Notes under the pieces: model-generated
Databases searched by the model: none
What the model was told of the DNA's origin: nothing
What the model saw: the letters and a program-made list of their open reading frames with translations, nothing else
Assembly: GCA_900556055.1 (NCBI GenBank)
Contig: USNJ01000022.1
Location: forward strand, 1 to 16,422
Length of the DNA: 16,422 bases
Direction: 5' to 3'
Source of the DNA: an uncultured Ruminococcus sp.
GTDB lineage: Bacteria; Bacillota; Clostridia; Oscillospirales; Ruminococcaceae
Shown: positions 1-5,919 of the stretch, piece by piece
Numbering within the stretch: position 1 is the first letter of the stretch
Layout: each line of letters starts with the position of its first letter
Translations under genes and position numbers: made by a program

Positions 1-591
1 TGCACAGCTCCCGTCAGCAGATTTACCATCACCTCGGGATATGTCGCATCGACCTGCATCTGCTCGGTAATCATCTGCATCATAACACTTGTATTATCCG
101 AGATATACTGCGTTATACAGGGTGCTGAGGCTTTCTCGGCAGTCACGCACCTGAAACTTATCGGCATGATCGCAGCAAACTCATTCACCTGCTCTGCGCT
201 TATGTATCTCCTGTCCGCAGCTGCAAAAACAGAAGGCGCATGGAGCAGCATAGGAACTGTTATCGGCACGCTTGTGGGATTTGCAGGCGGAATATATCTC
301 CCGATAGGCACGCTTTCCGATGCGGTAGGCAGCGTTCTGAAATGCACGCCTATGATATATTCCGCAGCAATGTTCAGGCAGATCATGACAGAAGATATCC
401 TGCAAAAAACCTTTGACGGCACATCTGACGCACTTATCAGCGAATACAGCAGCGAAATGGGCATCACGCTCGACCTTTTCGATTCGCAGATATCCGCGGG
501 TAACTGCGTGAGCATCGTTCTTGCGTCGGGAATTGTTTTCCTGCTTATAGGTGCCGTTGTCACAAGTCTTTCCAAACGGACAGACAGATAA
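1..591 (+). CDS. ABC-2 type transporter permease, 3' part (5' end outside the window)
   Basis: The frame is open from the first base, so this is the C-terminal 196 residues of a longer membrane protein; the first internal ATG (166) is not a credible start. Hydrophobic helices lie at about residues 14-37, 54-74, 80-103 and 172-190 of the visible part. The segment with GGIYLPIG between two helices, followed by a soluble loop and a last helix, resembles ABC-2 exporter permeases. A LytTR regulator starts 12 bases downstream and a DUF3021 gene follows, a neighbourhood typical of Firmicutes ABC-2 exporters; the ATPase would be expected upstream, outside the window. The substrate cannot be told. Family assignment is by topology and context, not a diagnostic motif. 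Confidence 0.75.
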   Translation, partial: CTAPVSRFTITSGYVASTCICSVIICIITLVLSEIYCVIQGAEAFSAVTHLKLIGMIAANSFTCSALMYLLSAAAKTEGAWSSIGTVIGTLVGFAGGIYLPIGTLSDAVGSVLKCTPMIYSAAMFRQIMTEDILQKTFDGTSDALISEYSSEMGITLDLFDSQISAGNCVSIVLASGIVFLLIGAVVTSLSKRTDR

Positions 592-603
592 ACGGAGGCG
601 GCC

Positions 604-1050
604 ATGAAGATCATCATCGAAACTCCCGAAGAAGGCGCAGAAGACGAAATAATCGTCCGATGCCGCGACCTTGACAGCGAGATACTTGACATGATATATT
701 CAATAAAATCCAAGCGGGGAAAGCTCACAGGATATTCGGAGGACGGCATTGTAAAGATCTCGCCGAAGGATATATTCTACTTTGAATCGGTTGACAGCAA
801 AGTGTTTGCATACTGCGAAAAGACGGTCTATGAGATAAAACAGAAGCTATACGAGCTGGAGGAGATCTACGCAAATTCCGATTTTCTGAGGATATCAAAA
901 TCAACTATCGTGAATGTTTCAAAGATAGTCAGGATCGCACCGTATTTCAACAGCCGTTTGCAGGCTATACTCGGAAACGGCGAAACTACGATAATCTCAC
1001 GGCAGTACGTACCTGATCTGAAAAAGAAACTCGATGTGTGGGAGGGCTGA
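604..1050 (+). CDS. LytTR-domain DNA-binding transcriptional regulator
   Basis: A 148-residue protein with a short variable N-terminal part (about 1-45) and a LytTR DNA-binding domain over about residues 45-145. Visible landmarks are VKISPKDIFYFESVDSKVF, the FLRISKSTIVNVSKI stretch and the ISRQYVPDLKKKL end, all typical of LytTR proteins. There is no receiver domain, so it is not a classical response regulator; such stand-alone LytTR proteins commonly control the ABC exporter operon they sit in. GGAGG at 594-598 lies 5 bases before the ATG. It follows the permease gene by 12 bases and ends 2 bases before the DUF3021 start, so co-translation and a shared transcript are likely. Its DNA target is not evident in the window. 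Confidence 0.9.
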   Translation: MKIIIETPEEGAEDEIIVRCRDLDSEILDMIYSIKSKRGKLTGYSEDGIVKISPKDIFYFESVDSKVFAYCEKTVYEIKQKLYELEEIYANSDFLRISKSTIVNVSKIVRIAPYFNSRLQAILGNGETTIISRQYVPDLKKKLDVWEG

Positions 1051-1052
1051 AA

Positions 1053-1472
1053 ATGAAATTTTTTACTGAGTTATGCAGATATTTCGTTCAGATCACAACG
1101 GGGATCCTGATAGTGTGCGCCGTTAATTTCCTGCTTTACGGCTTTGAGGATATGCCCGGATCAACGCTCTGGCAGATACTTCTTTCAGGATTTCTGACCG
1201 CCCTTGCGACTGCGGCCGCATACAGCTTTGAGCCGAAATCGACAAAGCAGTTTATCCTGATGACAGCTATACATTACATTGTTCTTTGCATCATAATGAT
1301 ATTTCTCGGCAATTCGTTCGGCTGGCTCTCGCTCAATTTTGCAGGTATCATCATGATGGCAATATCCGTTGCATTGGTTTATGCATTCACAATGCTGGTA
1401 ACATATTTAACAAGCAAAAAGGACGCAGATGATCTGACAAAAGCACTTGAAAACAGAAAAAGCAAGCACTGA
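1053..1472 (+). CDS. DUF3021 family membrane protein
   Basis: A protein of about 139 residues with four hydrophobic helices (roughly residues 9-29, 38-58, 65-87 and 95-117) and a charged C-terminal tail. This size, the four-helix topology and the position directly after a LytTR gene match the DUF3021 family. I chose the ATG at 1053 because GGAGG at 1041-1045 is 7 bases upstream; a GTG at 1038 is in frame but would overlap the LytTR gene and has no ribosome binding site. The function is unknown; DUF3021 proteins are thought to act with the LytTR protein, perhaps as membrane partners or inhibitors, which is inference from co-occurrence. It is the last gene before a terminator. Confidence 0.85.
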   Translation: MKFFTELCRYFVQITTGILIVCAVNFLLYGFEDMPGSTLWQILLSGFLTALATAAAYSFEPKSTKQFILMTAIHYIVLCIIMIFLGNSFGWLSLNFAGIIMMAISVALVYAFTMLVTYLTSKKDADDLTKALENRKSKH

Positions 1473-1476
1473 TGCC

Positions 1477-1517
1477 AAAAACCGCCGTATCGCAATGATA
1501 CGGCGGTTTTGCTTTTT
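1477..1517. terminator. Bidirectional intrinsic terminator between DUF3021 and pduL
   Basis: The inverted repeat ACCGCCGTATC / GATACGGCGGT has a 5-base loop (GCAAT). It is flanked by A-runs on the left and TTTTGCTTTTTT on the right. It can serve the ABC/LytTR/DUF3021 transcript on the plus strand and the pduL transcript on the minus strand. Confidence 0.9.
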
Positions 1518-1534
1518 TATGTAACAGAGTAGGA

Positions 1535-2113
1535 TCAGATCCTGTAGATCTCGCCCTCAAGTCCGTTGAATGCTGCAATAGCGTTGGACTCATCTGTGTC
1601 GATGTGCATAGCTCTTGCGAACTTGTCCGAAACACGGCATACTACATCGCCCAGAATAGCGCTTCTTCCGTTTGTATCTACCTTTACATAAACAACGTCC
1701 TTGTCCTTAACGCCAAGCTCTTCAGCATCAGCGGGAGTAAGGTGGATATGTCTCTTAGCAACGATAACACCCTCAGACATCTCGACCTCGCCGCAGGGGC
1801 CAACCAGCTTACATGAGCCTGAGCCTGCAACATCGCCGCTCTCTCTGATAGGAGCCTTGATGCCTACAGAACGTGCATCTGTAGCGGAAAGCTCAACCTG
1901 ATTTGCGCTTCTGAAGGGGCCTAAGATAGAAACATTCTTAAGCGTGTTCTTCTCGCCTACAACGTCAACTCTTTCTTCGCATGCGAACTGACCGGGCTGA
2001 GAAAGATCCTTCTTCTTTGTAAGCTCCTTGCCCTTGCCGAAAAGGATCTCAAAGGTTTCCTTTGTAACATGAACGTGTCTTGCAGATGTTTCGATTATAA
2101 ATTTCTGTGACAT
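1535..2113 (-). CDS. pduL: PduL-type phosphate acyltransferase (phosphotransacylase)
   Basis: A 192-residue enzyme of the PduL family, which interconverts acyl-CoA plus phosphate with acyl-phosphate plus CoA (acetyl or propanoyl). Zinc-ligand motifs are visible as RHVHVT (His13, His15) and KRHIHLT (His122, His124), with MHIDTDESNA near residue 169 and the phosphate-binding PIRESGD around residues 88-94. The length is close to a PduL core. No N-terminal encapsulation helix and no microcompartment shell gene is present, so this is probably a cytosolic housekeeping enzyme doing the job of Pta in acetate formation. An AAGGAG site lies 10 bases before the ATG. It has its own consensus promoter and is convergent with the DUF3021 gene. 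Confidence 0.93.
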   Translation of the reverse strand: MSQKFIIETSARHVHVTKETFEILFGKGKELTKKKDLSQPGQFACEERVDVVGEKNTLKNVSILGPFRSANQVELSATDARSVGIKAPIRESGDVAGSGSCKLVGPCGEVEMSEGVIVAKRHIHLTPADAEELGVKDKDVVYVKVDTNGRSAILGDVVCRVSDKFARAMHIDTDESNAIAAFNGLEGEIYRI

Positions 2114-2162
2114 AACAAACGATCTCCTTAGAATTCATTTTGGGATTTTTCCCTCTCCGAAT

Positions 2163-2191
2163 ATTATACTACTATTTTTTTCATATGTCAA
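2163..2191 (-). promoter_or_regulatory. Consensus promoter of pduL
   Basis: On the minus strand TTGACA (2191-2186) is separated by exactly 17 bp from TATAAT (2168-2163), a perfect housekeeping promoter about 50 bases before the pduL start. A small dyad GGGA/TCCC lies between the -10 box and the ribosome binding site. Confidence 0.85.
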
Positions 2192-2215
2192 TTGCAAATC
2201 TTTGCATAAAAAATA

Positions 2216-2473
2216 TCAGAGATTTGCCTTGAAATATGCTTCAAGCTCTGTTACAGCCTTGTCCTCATCTGCGCCCTCAGCGGATACCGTTACCGTATCA
2301 CCGCACTTTGCGCATAATCCGAGAAGGCTGAAAAGTCTTGTCGCCTCGCAGGACTTCTCTCCCTTTCTGATCGTTATGACCGAGGAATATTTTCCCGCTT
2401 CGGAAGCAAGCATTCCCGCAGGTCTTGCGTGTATTCCGACGGGATTTGTTATAGTATACTCAAAGCTTTTCAT
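2216..2473 (-). CDS. HPr-family phosphocarrier protein lacking Ser46
   Basis: An 85-residue HPr-like protein. The phosphorelay motif GIHARPAG is intact, with the histidine at position 15 exactly as in HPr, so phosphate transfer from enzyme I to PTS EIIA proteins remains possible. The regulatory serine of Gram-positive HPr (usually in a KSIMG motif) is replaced: aligned by eye from the C-terminal side, position 46 is Arg, in EATRLFSLLGL, with Thr45 just before it. HPr kinase regulation and the CcpA co-repressor role are therefore unlikely in the classical form. GGAGG lies 8 bases before the ATG. It follows the LacI gene on the same strand by 26 bases, so the two are probably co-transcribed. 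Other HPr-like paralogues may exist in the genome. Confidence 0.9.
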   Translation of the reverse strand: MKSFEYTITNPVGIHARPAGMLASEAGKYSSVITIRKGEKSCEATRLFSLLGLCAKCGDTVTVSAEGADEDKAVTELEAYFKANL

Positions 2474-2499
2474 TTAATTTTCCTCCTTTATTTTATCTG

Positions 2500-3483
2500 T
2501 CAGATACTTTCCCTTTCGAGTATCTTGAAATCAACATAATGCGTACCCTCGGGCTTTGCGCCGCTTTCTATCGACCTGAAAAGCATGATAGCCGCCTGGC
2601 TTCCGCTGTGCTGGGGGAACATTTCCGCAGTTGTGAGCGACGGCGAGATGATGTACGAGATAGAATTGTTTCCTATTCCCGTCACCGAAACATCATCGGG
2701 AACGGAAACTCCCTGTTCTCTCAGATATTTCATCGCACCGACCGCAAGCTTATCCGATATTGCGAAAACTCCGTCGGGACGCTTGCCGCTTTCCCACAGC
2801 TTTTTCATACATTCATATCCCGACTTTACGGTAAATTCTCCGTAGACCGTCATTTCGGGATCATATGCAAAGCCTGCCTCCTCGACTGCACGTCTGTATC
2901 CGAAAAATCTGTCCCGCTTAACAGCATCATCATCTACCATAACGTTTATCATTGCAATATTCCTGCGACCCTTTTCGATGATCTTTTTTGTCATCCGGTA
3001 TGCAATATCAACATCATTATGAGTGACACAGCAGAGTCCGTCAAACTTCTGACCTATCACAACGACGGGGATATCCATGCGCATTATCTGCTCATAATGT
3101 TCCTTTGTAAGCTTTATCGACATAAGGATTATGCCGTCTATCTGCCGCCTGTTCAGATCTCTGAGGTACTGCAGCTCCTTTTCGATATTCAGAGCTGAGT
3201 TTGCAAGCAGTATATCATAGCCGTGGTTGTTGCACTCAGCCGACACGCCGTCAAGCGTCCTTGCCATCGACTCGGAAGACACCTGCGGTATTATAAAGCC
3301 TATCATATTGGTTTTCTTTGCCTTCAGCGATTTCGCAATACTGTTCGGAACGTAGCCTGTTTCTTCGATTATTTTCCCGACCTTTTCACGGATCTCTGCG
3401 CTTACGTATCCCGAATTGTTTATCACCCTGGAAACCGTAGACGGCGCAACACCGGCAAGCTTCGCTATATCCTTTATCTGCAT
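2500..3483 (-). CDS. LacI-family transcriptional regulator
   Basis: A protein of about 327 residues. It has an N-terminal LacI helix-turn-helix (IKDIAKLAGVAPSTVSRVI, residues 3-21) with the hinge around residues 45-60, then a periplasmic-binding-protein-like effector domain to the C-terminus. The ATG at 3483 puts the helix-turn-helix at the very N-terminus as usual for the family, with a GGG-containing site upstream; a TTG 36 bases further up (3519) would add 12 residues and is less likely. The ligand, presumably a sugar, cannot be read from the sequence. The gene is the first of a likely lacI-HPr transcript. A palindrome overlapping its own -35 region suggests autoregulation. Confidence 0.93.
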   Translation of the reverse strand: MQIKDIAKLAGVAPSTVSRVINNSGYVSAEIREKVGKIIEETGYVPNSIAKSLKAKKTNMIGFIIPQVSSESMARTLDGVSAECNNHGYDILLANSALNIEKELQYLRDLNRRQIDGIILMSIKLTKEHYEQIMRMDIPVVVIGQKFDGLCCVTHNDVDIAYRMTKKIIEKGRRNIAMINVMVDDDAVKRDRFFGYRRAVEEAGFAYDPEMTVYGEFTVKSGYECMKKLWESGKRPDGVFAISDKLAVGAMKYLREQGVSVPDDVSVTGIGNNSISYIISPSLTTAEMFPQHSGSQAAIMLFRSIESGAKPEGTHYVDFKILERESI

Positions 3484-3536
3484 TTTTTTCAGCCGCCCTT
3501 TCAGTAATGTATTGAGCAAATCGTTTCCATAGTCAT

Positions 3537-3565
3537 ATTATATCACGTATGGAAACGGTTTTCCA
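3537..3565 (-). promoter_or_regulatory. Promoter of the LacI-HPr operon
   Basis: On the minus strand, TGGAAA (3565-3560, four of six matches to the -35 consensus) is followed after 17 bp by TATAAT (3542-3537). The -35 box lies inside a palindrome described separately. Confidence 0.7.
3550..3565. promoter_or_regulatory. LacI-type operator candidate overlapping the -35 box
   Basis: The 16-base sequence TGGAAACGGTTTTCCA is a near-perfect palindrome (7 of 8 paired positions) and resembles operators of LacI/CcpA-type proteins. A second half-site, CGTTTCCA at 3522-3529, lies on the other side of the -10 box. Its position suggests that the adjacent LacI protein represses its own transcription; this is inference. 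Confidence 0.6.
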
Positions 3566-3755
3566 CTATTTTTTGAAACTTTGTAGGCATAAATAATCTT
3601 TATCATATTAATTGTATATTTTGCACAAGCATTAATCGTTTTCGTACCTGATTATTGTATTATGTGCTGTTTAAGTATAAATATCTTCATGGGCATATTT
3701 TCATTTGAAGATAAATATAATTACAACAAAAAACGATAGCAAGGAGTGTAATTTC

Positions 3756-4418
3756 ATGGCTGATCCAAGAAGCCTTTCTTCCGATAAAATAAGCAGTCAG
3801 TATAAAGATGAGCTTATGCGTCTTTATAACCGAAGCAAAAATGAGCAGTACACCGCAGGACCGACTTCCGCCGACAAACCGCCTGCGGAGATACCGAACC
3901 CCGAAGATTTCAGCCCGCCGAACCCGTTTGCGGCAGCAGGCGCAGTAAGCGGGAGCAGGTTTCCGATGCCCGATCCCGCAAGCTTTTTCGGTAATGGGAA
4001 CGCAAGCCTAACGCAGGAAAATACCCGTGAAAATGCCGGTCAGACGGCATCTGTAAGCGAAACTCCGAAACGATCTCCGAAGGCTGATGACATCACACCG
4101 AAGGCGACAGGCTTTGTTCAGGCAGAAGTCACGACAGGCGGCAGCTTTCCCGTGAAATCCGCAGTCATAACGGTAACTGAAAATGTCGGAGGCAGGCAGT
4201 ACATACGCAAGATCTTATTCAGCGACAGCAGCGGGCGCACCGAGATCGCCGAGCTTTCCGCAGATGCGCCCGAGGGAATGCCTTATAAGCCGTACACGAT
4301 CCATGCGGAAGCATCAGGATTTTATTCAGCGGACAGCATAACCGTCCCCGTGTTCCCTGATATTAAATCCGTCCAGCCGATCGACCTTATCCCGCTGCCC
4401 GAAGGTTCAAGGAATTAG
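3756..4418 (+). CDS. Protein with transthyretin-like (carboxypeptidase-regulatory-like) domain
   Basis: A protein of about 220 residues. The first 110 residues are rich in Pro, Ser, Asn and charged residues and look disordered. Residues of about 117-215 form a single beta-rich domain beginning GFVQAEVTTGG and ending PIDLIPLPEG. That pattern (Pro-Val, TD/SDSSGRT turn, PYxxYxxxAxGF, PLPEG end) is known from clostridial spore- or wall-related proteins in which it precedes peptidoglycan-binding repeats on the same chain. I chose the ATG at 3756 because AAGGAG at 3741-3746 is well placed; an ATG at 3705 is in frame but has no such site. No signal peptide is visible. It is the first of three tightly spaced genes; function unknown. 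Confidence 0.7.
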   Translation: MADPRSLSSDKISSQYKDELMRLYNRSKNEQYTAGPTSADKPPAEIPNPEDFSPPNPFAAAGAVSGSRFPMPDPASFFGNGNASLTQENTRENAGQTASVSETPKRSPKADDITPKATGFVQAEVTTGGSFPVKSAVITVTENVGGRQYIRKILFSDSSGRTEIAELSADAPEGMPYKPYTIHAEASGFYSADSITVPVFPDIKSVQPIDLIPLPEGSRN

Positions 4419-4436
4419 CCGGGAAGGAGGAGTGAC

Positions 4437-5270
4437 ATGGATATAAAAGAAAATCCCGCAGCACTGCGGCTTGCGATGAACAGAATATCCGCAGTCTACA
4501 CCGATATCCCGAAGATCATACCCGAGGAACAGGACGGCGGACGCTCACGAAAGGACGCTCTTGACGAGTTTTCGCGGATATTTTCCGTCAGCGGTCCCGA
4601 CAAGCTTTTCGAGAAGATCGCAGCAGTATATCATTCGATAAAAAGGCTGTGCAGAACAGAATTATCCTCCGAGATAACGAGCGAAACGTTCGGCGTATGC
4701 AGCCGGCCGCTCAGATATGGCGACACAGGCAGCTGTGTTTCCGCCGCACAGCATATGCTTTCCGCCGTGCTTCTTTTTCACGGGATATTTATGCCCCTTG
4801 AGGTCACAGGGGATTTTGATGCAGACACGGAAAACGCCGTCAACGCATTCCGCAGGATATACGGACTCCCGCAGACAGGCATCATTGACGGCGATGCAAG
4901 AGACTATCTGATAAGAAGCTACCGAGGGATAGCAGCGGTCATTCCCCCGTTCTGCAGTGCAGTCAATGCCCTGCCGTTTTCGGGACAGCTGCTCAGAGAG
5001 GGTATGTCGGGAAATGATGTCGAGCAGCTCCAGATATATCTGAACAATATCCGAAGCGAGTTTCCCGAAATACCGAAGGTTGCTGTAACAGGGCGTTTCG
5101 GACCGCTGACAGCGCGCGCCGTCCGTGAAGCGCAGAAGATACTCGGCATACCGCAGACGGGTGCCGCAGGAATAAACACCTGGAACGGCATAGCCGAGAT
5201 ATATTCCGATCTGCTGGCAGGCTCAGCCGCAGCGGACGGACAATTTCCCGGCTACACACTTAAACAGTGA
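4437..5270 (+). CDS. Peptidoglycan-binding-like repeat protein (three repeats)
   Basis: A 277-residue protein made of peptidoglycan-binding-like repeats. Two are clear: residues about 92-162 (LRYGDTGSCVSAAQHML through FRRIYGLPQTGIID) and 185-255 (LREGMSGNDVEQLQIYL through AQKILGIPQTG and TWNGIAEIY). The N-terminal 11-70 follows the same layout (LRLAMNRIS, IPKIIP, DEFSRIF, IAAVYHSIKRL) but has lost the central glycines, so I read it as a degenerate third repeat. There is no signal peptide, membrane helix or hydrolase domain. A strong GGAGG precedes the ATG, 18 bases after the upstream stop, and the next gene follows after 9 bases. A role in wall or spore-coat assembly is plausible but inferred only from the repeat family. 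Confidence 0.78.
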   Translation: MDIKENPAALRLAMNRISAVYTDIPKIIPEEQDGGRSRKDALDEFSRIFSVSGPDKLFEKIAAVYHSIKRLCRTELSSEITSETFGVCSRPLRYGDTGSCVSAAQHMLSAVLLFHGIFMPLEVTGDFDADTENAVNAFRRIYGLPQTGIIDGDARDYLIRSYRGIAAVIPPFCSAVNALPFSGQLLREGMSGNDVEQLQIYLNNIRSEFPEIPKVAVTGRFGPLTARAVREAQKILGIPQTGAAGINTWNGIAEIYSDLLAGSAAADGQFPGYTLKQ

Positions 5271-5279
5271 GGTGAAAAA

Positions 5280-5816
5280 ATGTCATATACCGAAAAAGAA
5301 AAGCGCCGTCACATACTTTCGCTCCAGTCGATGCTGAGGACAATTTCCTTTGCCGATGCGGATATGCCGAGGCTGATCCCCGACGGAACATACAGCGAGG
5401 AAACTGCCGAAGCCGTGCGGAAATTCCAGCGCATGCACGATCTGCCCGAAACGGGAGAAACAGATCTCCGAACATGGCAGACGATAAAAAAGGAAAGCGA
5501 AAAAGCCGCCGTGTTCCATTCAGATCCGACTATGATAAATCCGTTCGGAACTGCGCTCACCGTATGGGACCGAGGAGCGGAATCGCCGAATATTGCGATA
5601 CTTCAGGCAATGCTTGTCACGGTTTCGTCGCTTTATCCGAATCTGACTCCGCCTGCTGTCAGCGGGAAATACTGCCCCGAAACAGCTGAGGCTGTACGAT
5701 GCTTTCAGACTGTCTGCGGACTCCCCGCTGACGGAAGGACCGATATTTTCACATGGGACAGACTTGCGGGATTTTACAATTCCGTATCCTGCAAAATGTC
5801 CTGCAATACAACATAA
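5280..5816 (+). CDS. Peptidoglycan-binding-like repeat protein (two repeats)
   Basis: A 178-residue protein consisting almost entirely of two peptidoglycan-binding-like repeats: residues about 5-70 (LQSMLRTIS, PRLIPDGTYSEETAEAVRKF, LPETGETDLRTW) and 87-160 (ILQAMLVTVSSLYPNL, VSGKYCPETAEAVRCF, LPADGRTDIFTW). These match the family layout of LQ..L, PDG.Y...T..AV..FQ, LP.TG..D..TW. There is no signal peptide or catalytic domain. The start follows AGGTG, 9 bases after the preceding stop, so translational coupling is likely. It is the last gene of the three-gene unit, before a terminator. Four cysteines lie in the second half. Confidence 0.78.
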   Translation: MSYTEKEKRRHILSLQSMLRTISFADADMPRLIPDGTYSEETAEAVRKFQRMHDLPETGETDLRTWQTIKKESEKAAVFHSDPTMINPFGTALTVWDRGAESPNIAILQAMLVTVSSLYPNLTPPAVSGKYCPETAEAVRCFQTVCGLPADGRTDIFTWDRLAGFYNSVSCKMSCNTT

Positions 5817-5823
5817 AGAAAAT

Positions 5824-5868
5824 GCCCGCACCCTTCGGATCACCGAGGGCTGCGGGCTGATTTTATTT
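5824..5868 (+). terminator. Intrinsic terminator after the peptidoglycan-binding-like gene cluster
   Basis: GCCCGCA pairs with TGCGGGC and CCCTTCGG pairs with CCGAGGG (one bulged T, one bulged C). The loop is ATCA, and the stem is followed by a T-rich stretch (TTTTATTT). Confidence 0.8.
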
Positions 5869-5919
5869 AAGAGTGAATTTTATCCTTGAAGAAAATGCTG
5901 CCTGATATCCGACCGCTCC

